Made by a program: the position numbers and the translations under genes
The notes under the pieces: generated by a model
The model's database searches: none
Told to the model about the DNA's origin: nothing
Seen by the model: only the letters and a program-made list of their open reading frames with translations
In this document: piece after piece, positions 37,118-45,353 of the stretch
How the letters are laid out: each line of letters starts with the position of its first letter
Position numbering within the stretch: position 1 is the first letter of the stretch
Source of the DNA: Brucella haematophila
GTDB taxonomy: Bacteria > Pseudomonadota > Alphaproteobacteria > Rhizobiales > Rhizobiaceae
DNA: 64,000 bases
Direction: 5' to 3'
Assembly: GCF_005938105.1 (NCBI RefSeq)
Contig: NZ_VCPE01000007.1
Coordinates: 31,631-95,630, forward strand

Positions 37118-37975
37118 ATGGGAAACCGCGTGACCACAGATTTGCTCCCGAGAGAAAGAATTGGCGAAAAAGTCGGCCAGCTTATCTTGGGCGGCGTGGT
37201 TTCTATCCTGCTGATAACGACGCCGTCGCTTGCTCAATCCGCTAATGACGATGTGGATGAGCTGGCCCGAAAGGTCTCTAACCCGGCTTCATTCATGATC
37301 AGCGTGCCGGTGCATTCTGATCTTGATTTTGGCCGGCGAAGTGGGAAAGTTCGTGGCTTTTCTCTGGATATAGAGCCAGTGATACCGATGCGGTTCAATG
37401 ATCGCTGGAACGTCATCTCACATACGGATATTCCTTTCGTCTATACCAACCCGTTTGGTGAGGTCGGCGGCACTTATGGGCTAGGCGATATCACGCAAAC
37501 TTTCTCATTCACTCCAGCGGCTCATGGTCCACTGGTCTGGGCGGTTGGGCCGCAGTTTTCTTTTCCAACTGCTACAGATGATCTGCTGGGGTCGGGTAAG
37601 TTTTCTCTCGGCCCATCGGGCTTGCTGCTTTATCAAACCAGTTCGATCACGACAGGCATGTCAGCAAGCCATATATGGTCAGTGATGGGTTCTGGTAGCA
37701 GACCGGACGTGAACCAGACCGAGCTTCAACCATTCATCGCGTGGCATATCGGTAAAGGCAGGACCATATCGGCCAACCTTGATGCCGACTATGACTGGAC
37801 AGCCGATCAATGGACTGTGCCTGTTTCGGGATCGTTCTCGCAGATTGTTAAGGTCGGTGATCAGACGATGAGCCTGTCGCTTGGTGCGAAATACTGGTTG
37901 GAAGGGCCAGAAGCGGGCCCCAAATGGGGTATAAAGGCAGGCGTGACCTTCCTGTTCCCCCAAACCGTCAAATAG
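37118..37975 (+). CDS. Neuromedin-U-like/transporter-type outer-membrane protein
   Basis: 285 residues from the ATG at 37118 (AGAGG six bases upstream). Signal peptide to about SLA-QS, then DDVDELARKVSNPASFMISVPVHSD and LDIEPVIPMRFNDRWNVISHTDIPF, the opening of a beta-barrel family often annotated transporter or neuromedin U. The C-terminal GIKAGVTFLFPQ gives a final strand. Third envelope protein in a row on this strand, possibly in the same regulon as the SphA-like gene. It and the preceding gene both carry ATTGGACGCAG a short way upstream. Confidence 0.78.
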   Translation: MGNRVTTDLLPRERIGEKVGQLILGGVVSILLITTPSLAQSANDDVDELARKVSNPASFMISVPVHSDLDFGRRSGKVRGFSLDIEPVIPMRFNDRWNVISHTDIPFVYTNPFGEVGGTYGLGDITQTFSFTPAAHGPLVWAVGPQFSFPTATDDLLGSGKFSLGPSGLLLYQTSSITTGMSASHIWSVMGSGSRPDVNQTELQPFIAWHIGKGRTISANLDADYDWTADQWTVPVSGSFSQIVKVGDQTMSLSLGAKYWLEGPEAGPKWGIKAGVTFLFPQTVK

Positions 37976-38052
37976 CTCAGCGGAGGGGCGAGCCTCAATA
38001 CGTCAGAAGTCAACCGGAATGCCAGTGAGCAAGATGATAGGCGACTGAGCTT

Positions 38053-38853
38053 TCAGAGACCTGCAACCCTTTTCAGATCATCGATGGCACCGGGCGCAGC
38101 GGCAAATACGTGGCTGCCTTTAAGAATGTTTTCTCCATCGACGGGGAATGGATGGGTATAGCCGCCTGCTTCACGCACAAGGCAGAATCCGGCCATGCAA
38201 TCCCATGCATGCATGTATGGTTCATAGTAACCGACGAGCCTGCCTGCAGCGACATAGGCAATCATCAAAGCGCCTGAACCGTTGCGAATGAATGTGCCGC
38301 CAGCTTCCAGAAGATTCTCGACGATTTTGGCAACGGTTTGCGAAGTGACATAATTATTAGCGCCGATGCCAGTGACAGCGTTTTGGATGTTCTTCGTTGA
38401 ATCAAGTTTCAATGTCTGGCCGTTGAGTGTTGCACCAAGACCTTTTGCAGAGGCATAAAGCTCGTCAAAACAAGGTGCCTTGATAACACCAATGACAGGT
38501 TCGGCATCCTTCAAAACGGCAATCGAAACGCACCAGTTCGGCATGCCATTGACGAAGGGGCTGGTTCCATCAATAGGATCGACGACCCAAGTATAACCAG
38601 ATGATCCTTCGTCCAGGCCATATTCCTCGCCGAGAAAGCCATCGTTTGAAAATTTTTCTGAAACCAACGTGCGAATAAGTTGTTCCACATCACGGTCAGC
38701 GATGGAGACCACATCCTGTGGATCGCGCTTGAATTCAACAGTGAGTGCTTCACGATTGTTGAAATAATCGAGCGCCTTAGCGCCAGCGGCTGATGCGATG
38801 TCTTTGGCAAGAGCCAGTCGCGTTTCCAGGTCTTGATTGTTATGATTCGTCAT
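38053..38853 (-). CDS. Inositol-monophosphatase-family phosphatase
   Basis: 266 residues with the Mg-binding motifs of the family: GEEYG (first ligand Glu), WVVDPIDGTSPFVNGMPNW (D-P-I-D-G-T), and HAWDCMAGFCLVREAGG near the end. Known members dephosphorylate myo-inositol-1-phosphate, fructose-1,6-bisphosphate, histidinol phosphate or nucleotide 3'-phosphates. Last gene of an AfuABC/FbpABC-like uptake operon, 49 bases after the ATPase, so it may act on an imported sugar or polyol phosphate. Confidence 0.88.
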   Translation of the reverse strand: MTNHNNQDLETRLALAKDIASAAGAKALDYFNNREALTVEFKRDPQDVVSIADRDVEQLIRTLVSEKFSNDGFLGEEYGLDEGSSGYTWVVDPIDGTSPFVNGMPNWCVSIAVLKDAEPVIGVIKAPCFDELYASAKGLGATLNGQTLKLDSTKNIQNAVTGIGANNYVTSQTVAKIVENLLEAGGTFIRNGSGALMIAYVAAGRLVGYYEPYMHAWDCMAGFCLVREAGGYTHPFPVDGENILKGSHVFAAAPGAIDDLKRVAGL

Positions 38854-38902
38854 TTTCTGCTTTCGTCGGGAGTAGTGTCGGTCACAAGGCGGTTACTATG
38901 GC

Positions 38903-39964
38903 CTATTGACTGATGAGAGCGAGCCCACGCGTCTTAAAGTGTATCGAGACGTCGGTCAGCGGCGGCAAGGCCTGATCGGCTTCTGGATCGACTATGAAGA
39001 GTTTGCCATGTTCGGTTTCGATCTCATATTCAATGTGATCTCCCAGATAGGCGGCATGCGCGATACGGCCGGGAAAATCACCACCTGCTATCGGCCGCAG
39101 ATTGACAGCGTTCGGGCGAATTGCCAGTTGCGCGGGGCCAGTTCTGGCGTTGCGCGCTGACATACGGTGCGTCAGCGCTCCGATGCGTATGATAGCCTCA
39201 TTGTTTTTGGTTTCGATCACGTCACAGGGCACCACATTGGCTTCGCCCATGAAGTCTGCGATGAAGGCCGAAGCGGGGGACTCATAGAGGTCACGCGGGC
39301 TACCTTTTTGAGCAATATTACCCTCTTTCATTACGATGATGGTATCTGACACAGCCAGCGCTTCGTCCTGATCGTGCGTAACATAGACCGCTGTAAAACC
39401 AAGACGTTGCTGCAGTTCTCGAATTTCCGTTCGCACCCTTCGGCGAAGTCGCGCATCAAGATTGGAAAGCGGTTCATCCAGAAGCAGAACCTGCGGTTCC
39501 AGCACCAAAGCACGAGCCACAGCCACACGCTGTTGTTGCCCGCCTGAGAGTTCCGCGGGCAGGCGATGGCCCATGCCGGCTAGACCAACGAGCTTTAGGC
39601 CTTCTTCAGCGCGGTCGCGTGCTTCCTTCTTCTTGTAACCAGAAGATTCCAGGCCATAGGCAACATTGTCGAGCGAACTCATGTGTGGAAACAGTGCGTA
39701 AGACTGGAACACCATGGAAACATCGCGCTCATTGGCAGGAAGATTTGTGACGTCTTTGCCGCCGATCAGGATGCGGCCTGACGTCGGGTGCTCCAGCCCT
39801 GCGAGCAGGCGCAGCGTGGTCGTCTTGCCGCAACCCGATGGGCCAAGCAGTGTCACCAGCGTTCCCGGTTCGACAGTCAGGGACAAGTCGGGCAGGGCGG
39901 TGAAACTTCCGAACTTCTTGGAAACATTTTCGAATGTCACGGAGCCGGGACGGATCGCAGTCAT
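38903..39964 (-). CDS. ABC transporter ATP-binding protein (FbpC/AfuC/PotA type)
   Basis: 353 residues with Walker A GPSGCGKTT, signature LSGGQQQRVAVARAL, Walker B LLLDEPLSNLD, then YVTHDQDEALAVSD and a C-terminal TOBE-type regulatory domain (LAIRPNAVNLRPI). It overlaps the permease gene by ATGA and powers import of the ligand bound by the protein encoded at 42322. Confidence 0.92.
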   Translation of the reverse strand: MTAIRPGSVTFENVSKKFGSFTALPDLSLTVEPGTLVTLLGPSGCGKTTTLRLLAGLEHPTSGRILIGGKDVTNLPANERDVSMVFQSYALFPHMSSLDNVAYGLESSGYKKKEARDRAEEGLKLVGLAGMGHRLPAELSGGQQQRVAVARALVLEPQVLLLDEPLSNLDARLRRRVRTEIRELQQRLGFTAVYVTHDQDEALAVSDTIIVMKEGNIAQKGSPRDLYESPASAFIADFMGEANVVPCDVIETKNNEAIIRIGALTHRMSARNARTGPAQLAIRPNAVNLRPIAGGDFPGRIAHAAYLGDHIEYEIETEHGKLFIVDPEADQALPPLTDVSIHFKTRGLALISQ

Positions 39965-42186
39965 GCTACTTTCTCCTGATTGACGGTTTTGACGGGCGTA
40001 ACTGCGGCAACGCGATTTTCTCGTCTGAGTTTTCGTTCGCCGACGAGCATCTGGAAGCCCGTTATGACGACAATCATCACCACGATCAGCATTGAGGAGT
40101 AAGCGATGGCAACCCCGAACTCACCATTTTCGACAAGGCCAACGATATAGGACGTGGCCATGTTATATTGTGCAGAGACCAGAAAGATCACTGCGCTGAT
40201 CGATGTGATGGCACGCACAAATGAATAGACCAATGCGGCGGTGATCGCCGGGCGCAAGAGCGGCAGAATGATCTTTCGTATAGTGCGGAAGCTATTGGCC
40301 CGTAATGTCAGCGAAGCTTCGTCGAGGCTCTTGTCGAGCTGGCTCATCGCGGCGACACCGCCACGAACGCCAACCGGCATGTTGCGAAAGACGAAACAGG
40401 CGATGAGGATTGCCGCAGTTCCCGTCATTTCGAGTGGCGGCAGATTGAACGCCATAATGTAACTGACGCCAATAACAGTGCCCGGGATTGCAAAGCTTAG
40501 CATCAATGCAAATTCAAACAGATTACGGCCGACAAAACGTTGGCGGACAATCAGATAGGCTGTGAGCAAGCCAACGGCAGCGGTAAGCGGCGCTGAGAGC
40601 AGGGAAATTTCCATCGTCGTCCAGAATGAGTTCCATGCGACGCCGGTCCATGCGATGCCATTCTCGGTCCATGCAATGGAAAAAGCGCGTGCATAGTGCT
40701 CTAGCGTCAGGGTGTTATCCAGCCCCCACTGGCGCACAAAGCCGCCAACGAGGATCATGAGATAAACGACGATGGTGAATATCATCCATGGAATGACCAG
40801 TGCATAGACGCCGATTTTCAATCCGCGTGGTAGTCCGGCATGTACGCCGGAGTCCCCTTTTCCGGTAACGGTCGCAAAATTCTTGCCCGCCAGCCACAGG
40901 CGCTGAATAAGGAAAGCACTTAGCGTGAAGCATAGTAGCACCATGGCCAGCACGGCTGCGCGCGAGGGATCGTTTTGTGCGCCGACCACTGCGAAGAAGA
41001 TTTCGGTCGACAACACCCCGTTGCTGCCGCCCAAAACCATCGGATTGCCAAAATCGGCCATGCTTTCGATGAATGCTATCAGAAAAGCATTGGCCAGACC
41101 TGGCGCCATCAAGGGCAGAGAAACCCTGCGGAATGTGCGCCAACGGTCGGAGCGCAAGGTTTGCGACGCCTCTTCCATCGACGGTGATACGCCTTCAACA
41201 ACACCGATGAGAACAAGAAAGGAGATTGGCGTGAAGGACAGAACCTGTGCGATCCAGATGCCGGTTAGACCATAGAGCCAACGGCCCGGTTCGACACCGA
41301 ATATGTTGGAGATCTGTTCGGTTACTACCCCTGCGCGTCCAAACAGCAAGGTCAGTGCGAGACCGACAACGAATGGCGGCGTGATGATGGGAAGGATGGT
41401 TAAGAGCCGGAGCCCTTTTTTGAAGGGGAATCCGGTTCGCGTGGCGACGAGCGCGAAAGCGAGGCCCAGTATTGTGGAGCCGGATGCTGTCATCAACGCA
41501 AGCCACAATGTGCGCCATGCGACACCGCAGCGGCCTTCTCCAATCACGCAGGCGAAGCTCCAGATCGAGGAATCTTGTATGTTGCCGATAAATCCCGCCG
41601 GATTGAACGAACCGTCAAAATCCTGAACTGAACCGGCAAACATGCTAAGCACCGGATAAAACACAAAAACGCCTACCAGCGCTACGAGCAAGGTGATCGA
41701 TGAGACGACAAAAGCATCGCCTTTCATGACGCCGCGCTCTGCAAGCCCGAACGAGAAAATCAGTAGAAAACAAAGGCAGATCAGAAGAGCACCGGCGCCC
41801 AAGGCTGGTTGTCCATCAGCGAGCGGACCGAATAGATTTTCGCTGATTGTCCAGTTCCAACCAGAAATGCCGATGGCGAACCCTTGAAGGACGAGGAGCA
41901 GAAGGCCGATTAGGCTTGCCCAGATCAGAATGGGGCTGCGACTGCCCACAGGCAATGCGATGCGAGCAAATGCACAAACCAGCATCAGAGCTGCGGGTAT
42001 GCCAAGCCAAGGGCGAGAAAAGGCAACGATCTGCAAAATACCGGGTGCGTTCGCACCGTCGCTGAATATGCCCGCAAGCCAGCTAAAGCTCAAAAAGCCA
42101 TCTTCTATGCGATACCATGGCAATAGAACGAAGGCGACCAGCGCAAGTGCCAGGACAAGATCCAGTCTGCGATTTTGCTGAGCCAT
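39961..42186 (-). CDS. ABC transporter permease, fused double-domain (FbpB/AfuB type)
   Basis: 741 residues with two permease halves: EAA-type loops at about residues 345-375 (EEASQTLRSDRWRTFRRVSLP) and near 650 (DEASLTLRANSFRTIRKIILP), each in a six-helix bundle, plus extra N-terminal helices (about 10-160). Iron(III) and sugar-phosphate importers of the FbpB/AfuB class are longer than usual permeases in just this way. Membrane channel of the operon. Confidence 0.9.
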   Translation of the reverse strand: MAQQNRRLDLVLALALVAFVLLPWYRIEDGFLSFSWLAGIFSDGANAPGILQIVAFSRPWLGIPAALMLVCAFARIALPVGSRSPILIWASLIGLLLLVLQGFAIGISGWNWTISENLFGPLADGQPALGAGALLICLCFLLIFSFGLAERGVMKGDAFVVSSITLLVALVGVFVFYPVLSMFAGSVQDFDGSFNPAGFIGNIQDSSIWSFACVIGEGRCGVAWRTLWLALMTASGSTILGLAFALVATRTGFPFKKGLRLLTILPIITPPFVVGLALTLLFGRAGVVTEQISNIFGVEPGRWLYGLTGIWIAQVLSFTPISFLVLIGVVEGVSPSMEEASQTLRSDRWRTFRRVSLPLMAPGLANAFLIAFIESMADFGNPMVLGGSNGVLSTEIFFAVVGAQNDPSRAAVLAMVLLCFTLSAFLIQRLWLAGKNFATVTGKGDSGVHAGLPRGLKIGVYALVIPWMIFTIVVYLMILVGGFVRQWGLDNTLTLEHYARAFSIAWTENGIAWTGVAWNSFWTTMEISLLSAPLTAAVGLLTAYLIVRQRFVGRNLFEFALMLSFAIPGTVIGVSYIMAFNLPPLEMTGTAAILIACFVFRNMPVGVRGGVAAMSQLDKSLDEASLTLRANSFRTIRKIILPLLRPAITAALVYSFVRAITSISAVIFLVSAQYNMATSYIVGLVENGEFGVAIAYSSMLIVVMIVVITGFQMLVGERKLRRENRVAAVTPVKTVNQEKVA

Positions 42187-42266
42187 TGGGGTGCCCGCTT
42201 CCCTTCGTGTTTCGGATTGGCGGCGATGACCGGTTTAGGCTTTCGCGGAAAAACCATTTCGGCAGG

Positions 42267-42290
42267 CGCGTTGCCAGAAGCGGCAACGCG
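42267..42290 (-). terminator. Hairpin between binding protein and permease
   Basis: CGCGTTGCC and GGCAACGCG pair over nine bases around a six-base loop, followed on the minus strand some bases later by GGTTTTTCC. It probably limits read-through so that binding protein exceeds permease. Confidence 0.6.
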
Positions 42291-42321
42291 TCCAAACGAC
42301 GATTGAAAGTTCAAAACCGGA

Positions 42322-43347
42322 TTAGTTGGCGTGCGCGCCGATTTCCTTGTCCCACCGCTCCAGAAGCTCTTTGCGCTTGGCGGGGTCTCCGTAGGTCTTG
42401 AAGTCATAATCGATGAGCTTGATATCCTCAAAGCGCGGCGATTCTTTTGGAACTTCTGCGGATTTGTTCGATGGTAGCTGGAAGGACTTGGCATCCTTCA
42501 TATGAGATTGGACATCTGCCGTGAGCGCCCAGTCATACCACTTCTTCGCATTGTCGAGGTTCTTGGCACCTTTGACGATGGACATGGAGCCGATTTCATA
42601 GCCTGTTCCTTCGCAAGGAGCGATCGATTTGACCGGGAACCCTTCGGCGGTCATCGACACAGCGTCATGCATGAAAACAATGCCAATGCCGGTCTCTCCC
42701 CTCGCAGCCGATTTGACCGGCGCTGAACCAGATTTGGTATATTGAGAAACGTTCTCGTTGAGTTTCTTCAGGTAATCATAGGCCTTGTCCTCACCCATGA
42801 TCTGCACCAGCGTTGCTAGCGCAGTATAGGCCGTGCCGGACGAGTTGGGGTTAGCCATCTGAATTTCGCCCTTGTAGGACGCGTCCAGCAAGTCAGCCCA
42901 GCATTTAGGCTCTTTCAGCTGCTTCTTTGCTAGAATGTCAGTGTTGTAGCCCCAGCCAAGCGCGCCCGCATAAACGCCGACAGTGCGATAATTGGCGCTT
43001 TCCGCCTGTTTCTTGGCCCAGTCCTGCAACTGATCGAGCATCGGTGATTTATATTCCAGCGTTAGCCCTTCAGAGGCGGCCTGTAAATGTGGGTCGCCGG
43101 TACCCGCCCACCAGATATCGGTCTTGGGGTTGCGTGCCTCGGCACGAATCTTCGCATAAGTTTCGCCGGAAGAAAGCCGAACCATGTTCACTTTGATACC
43201 GCTATCTTTTTCGAACATGTTCTTCATCTGCTCGCAGATCACGACGTCGGCCGAACAGATCAAATTGAGATTGCCAGCGGCATGTGCTGCGAAAGTTATT
43301 GACGATAAACCAGCGGCGAGCGCCGCAATCAAAAATGTCGAACGCAT
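42322..43347 (-). CDS. Periplasmic binding protein (AfuA/FbpA-like, SBP family 1/13)
   Basis: 341 residues from the ATG at 43347, preceded by GGGAGGG; a longer frame start at 43377 lacks support. Signal peptide to AHA-AG. Fold landmarks: NLICSADVVICEQM, FEKDSGIKVNMVRLSSGE, DIWWAGTGDPHLQAASEGL and GEIQMANPNSSGTAY. It resembles FbpA/AfuA-type proteins, but the Tyr pair of iron-binding FbpA is not evident, so sugar or polyol phosphate is as likely as iron. The phosphatase in the operon supports a phosphate ester. Confidence 0.85.
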   Translation of the reverse strand: MRSTFLIAALAAGLSSITFAAHAAGNLNLICSADVVICEQMKNMFEKDSGIKVNMVRLSSGETYAKIRAEARNPKTDIWWAGTGDPHLQAASEGLTLEYKSPMLDQLQDWAKKQAESANYRTVGVYAGALGWGYNTDILAKKQLKEPKCWADLLDASYKGEIQMANPNSSGTAYTALATLVQIMGEDKAYDYLKKLNENVSQYTKSGSAPVKSAARGETGIGIVFMHDAVSMTAEGFPVKSIAPCEGTGYEIGSMSIVKGAKNLDNAKKWYDWALTADVQSHMKDAKSFQLPSNKSAEVPKESPRFEDIKLIDYDFKTYGDPAKRKELLERWDKEIGAHAN

Positions 43348-43381
43348 TGTTTCCCTCCCAATGTCCGGCGCCTCCACGCCG

Positions 43382-43397
43382 ACGTTTTTGCAAACGT
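43382..43397. promoter_or_regulatory. Candidate operator of the AfuABC-like operon
   Basis: ACGTTT-N4-AAACGT, a 6-bp-arm inverted repeat, 35 bases upstream of the binding-protein ATG. Size and form suit a LacI- or similar dimeric repressor. No regulator gene is adjacent. Confidence 0.4.
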
Positions 43398-43552
43398 GTG
43401 CATAATCTTTGCTTTTTGCGCAGAGCTGTCAACGCTTTTGTAAAATTCATTCCGAATTTTTGTTAAATGGTTCAATTGTTCTGTTTTAAATTGAAATGTG
43501 CACAGCCGTGCAGAAGGGTCTGCCAAGCGTATTGCGCACGATATATGAAACG

Positions 43553-43567
43553 TATATGATCCATATA
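43553..43567. promoter_or_regulatory. Palindromic operator ahead of the ParD-like gene
   Basis: TATATG-ATC-CATATA, with a further half-site ATATATG at 43541-43547 about ten bases upstream. Tandem palindromic half-sites directly ahead of a ribbon-helix-helix antitoxin gene usually mean autoregulation. It ends 25 bases before the ATG. Confidence 0.55.
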
Positions 43568-43591
43568 ATGGCATGTGACTAGGAGACATTG

Positions 43592-43804
43592 ATGGGTATC
43601 GTGAAGATCGGTGACGACCTGCATGAAGAACTGCGTAAGGCGAGCGACGTCATGTGCCGTTCGATCAATGCGCAGGCTGAATATTGGATGAAGATCGGAA
43701 TGCTGGCGCAGGCCAACCCCGATATGTCGTTCAACGAAATTGTGCAGATGCAGCTGCGTGCGGCACAGGTAGAAATCCCCGTTATGGTCGTTCGGCCATC
43801 ATGA
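43592..43804 (+). CDS. ParD-like antitoxin family protein
   Basis: 70 residues from the ATG at 43592, six bases after AGGAG. The opening MGIVKIGDDLHEELRKASDV followed by SINAQAEYWMKIGMLAQANP is the ribbon-helix-helix-type ParD_like pattern: a beta strand, then two helices. No ParE toxin is adjacent. Instead its stop overlaps a methionine aminopeptidase start (ATGA), a pairing that suggests the peptidase is the functional partner. A palindrome upstream probably mediates self-repression. Confidence 0.8.
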   Translation: MGIVKIGDDLHEELRKASDVMCRSINAQAEYWMKIGMLAQANPDMSFNEIVQMQLRAAQVEIPVMVVRPS

Positions 43805-44589
43805 CGAAAACGCCTGCCGAAGTTGAGCAGATGGCGATATCTGGAGCATTGCTGGCTTCTGTGTTTTCGCTTCTGGATCGCACACCGCTTGCTGGGATGA
43901 CAACGATGCAGGTCAATAATCTGGTCGAGGAGTTCATTACCGGCGAACTACAGGCGCGGCCTGCCAGTAAAGGGCAGTATGACTATCCCTTCGTCCTGAA
44001 CGCCTCAAAAAACAATGTTGTTTGCCACGGCATGCCGTCCGATGATGACGTCATTGCGAATGGCGAGATCATCAACTTCGATATCACCCTTGAAAAGGGC
44101 GGCTATATTGCGGATTCCAGCAAGACTTACATGATTGGCGACGTTGCGCCTTTTGCATCCCGTCTGGTGCGTGTGACTTATGAGGCTCTGTGGAAAGGCA
44201 TTGCAGCGGTACGCCCCGGCGCGACGCTGGGCGATATTGGTTATGCCATCGAGCGCCACGCCAAGCGGCACGACTACAGCGTTGTCCGCGAGTATTGCGG
44301 GCATGGTATTGGGACGCAAATGCACGAGGAACCGCAGGTTCTGCATTTCGGCAAACCGGGTACTGGTGCACGCTTGCGCGAAGGTATGGTTTTCACCATT
44401 GAGCCGATGCTCAATCAGGGGACTGCCAAGGTGAAAACCGAAAAGGATGGCTGGACCGTTGTCACCCGCGACGGGAAGCTGTCGGCACAGTTCGAGCACA
44501 CAGTTGCAGTCACCAGCAATGGCGTGAGGGTCCTAACCTTGCGTCCAGACGAAACGAAAATGCTCGCAGCCGTAAAACACGCGGTTTGA
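43801..44589 (+). CDS. map: Type I methionine aminopeptidase (second-copy type)
   Basis: 262 residues from the ATG overlapping the antitoxin stop. All metal and catalytic residues are visible: VCHGMPSD (substrate His), INFDITLEKGGYIADSSKTY (two Asp), CGHGIGTQMHEEP (His), FTIEPMLNQG (Glu) and SAQFEHTVAV (Glu). It removes the initiator Met from nascent proteins. The coupling to a ParD-like gene suggests a conditional paralogue rather than the housekeeping map gene, which I would expect elsewhere. Confidence 0.9.
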   Translation: MTKTPAEVEQMAISGALLASVFSLLDRTPLAGMTTMQVNNLVEEFITGELQARPASKGQYDYPFVLNASKNNVVCHGMPSDDDVIANGEIINFDITLEKGGYIADSSKTYMIGDVAPFASRLVRVTYEALWKGIAAVRPGATLGDIGYAIERHAKRHDYSVVREYCGHGIGTQMHEEPQVLHFGKPGTGARLREGMVFTIEPMLNQGTAKVKTEKDGWTVVTRDGKLSAQFEHTVAVTSNGVRVLTLRPDETKMLAAVKHAV

Positions 44590-44617
44590 ACGGCAGACTG
44601 GTGCCAAAAGGATATTG

Positions 44618-45343
44618 CTATCGATTGTGGTCGCGCCGCCATGTCTGGAATTTCTGTTCGAATTTCTCCTTGGTGCATGGGTAAAGTCCAATGATAGCCT
44701 CGCCGTTTTTCACCTCTTCCAACACGAAATCTTCGTAGATTTCCATGCCGATACATTCCTCGGCTATTTCCTCACAAAGATGTGCGGGAATAACCATGAC
44801 GCCATCGGCATCGCCAACCAATACGTCACCGGGGAACACTGCCGCGTCACCGCAGGAAATCGGCACATTGATGTCGATGGCTTCGTGCAAGGTGAGGTTT
44901 GTCGGTGCGGATGCTTTTGCGCAATAAGCCGGCATGGGCAACTCACCAATGCCCGTTACGTCGCGAAAACCGCCATCCGAGACAATGCCTGCCGCGCCGC
45001 GCAATGCAAGCCGGGTCACGAGTATAGACCCCGCAGTTGCTGCGCGAGCATCCTTTCGCGCATCCATAACCAGAACCCAGCCGGGCGGGCAGGTTTCGAT
45101 CGCAACGCGCTGCTTGTGGTCCGGGTTGCGGAAGACCGTGATAGGGTTTCGGTCTTCGCGCGCGGGGATATAACGCAAGGTGAAGGCCTGCCCGACCATA
45201 TTTTCTGGCTTACGCGCCACCTGATGCGCGCCTTGAATGAACTGATTGCGCAGGCCGCGTTTGTAAAGTGCCGTGGCAACCGAGGCCGTGGAGACCTTCT
45301 TCAGTTTGGCGCGGGTTTCATCGGAGAGAACATATTCGCTCAT
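44618..45343 (-). CDS. RraA-like / HMG-aldolase-family protein
   Basis: 241 residues of the RraA fold: ATALYKRGLRNQFIQGAH at the N-terminus, then GSILVTRLALRGAAGIVSDGGFRD, with the D-G-G-x-R-D metal/oxaloacetate site, and VHPGD-like PGDVLVGDADGVMVIP. Family members are class II aldolases or decarboxylases (4-hydroxy-4-methyl-2-oxoglutarate, oxaloacetate), not only RNase E inhibitors. It is last in the uronate operon, 10 bases after the dehydratase, so a sugar-acid lyase is more likely than an RNase regulator. Confidence 0.83.
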   Translation of the reverse strand: MSEYVLSDETRAKLKKVSTASVATALYKRGLRNQFIQGAHQVARKPENMVGQAFTLRYIPAREDRNPITVFRNPDHKQRVAIETCPPGWVLVMDARKDARAATAGSILVTRLALRGAAGIVSDGGFRDVTGIGELPMPAYCAKASAPTNLTLHEAIDINVPISCGDAAVFPGDVLVGDADGVMVIPAHLCEEIAEECIGMEIYEDFVLEEVKNGEAIIGLYPCTKEKFEQKFQTWRRDHNR

Positions 45344-45353
45344 GGTCTGCCTC

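Noticed and set aside
43684-43800. N-terminal extension of the methionine aminopeptidase
   Set aside because: It would overlap the ParD-like gene in another frame; the ATG at 43801 coupled to that gene's stop is the better start.
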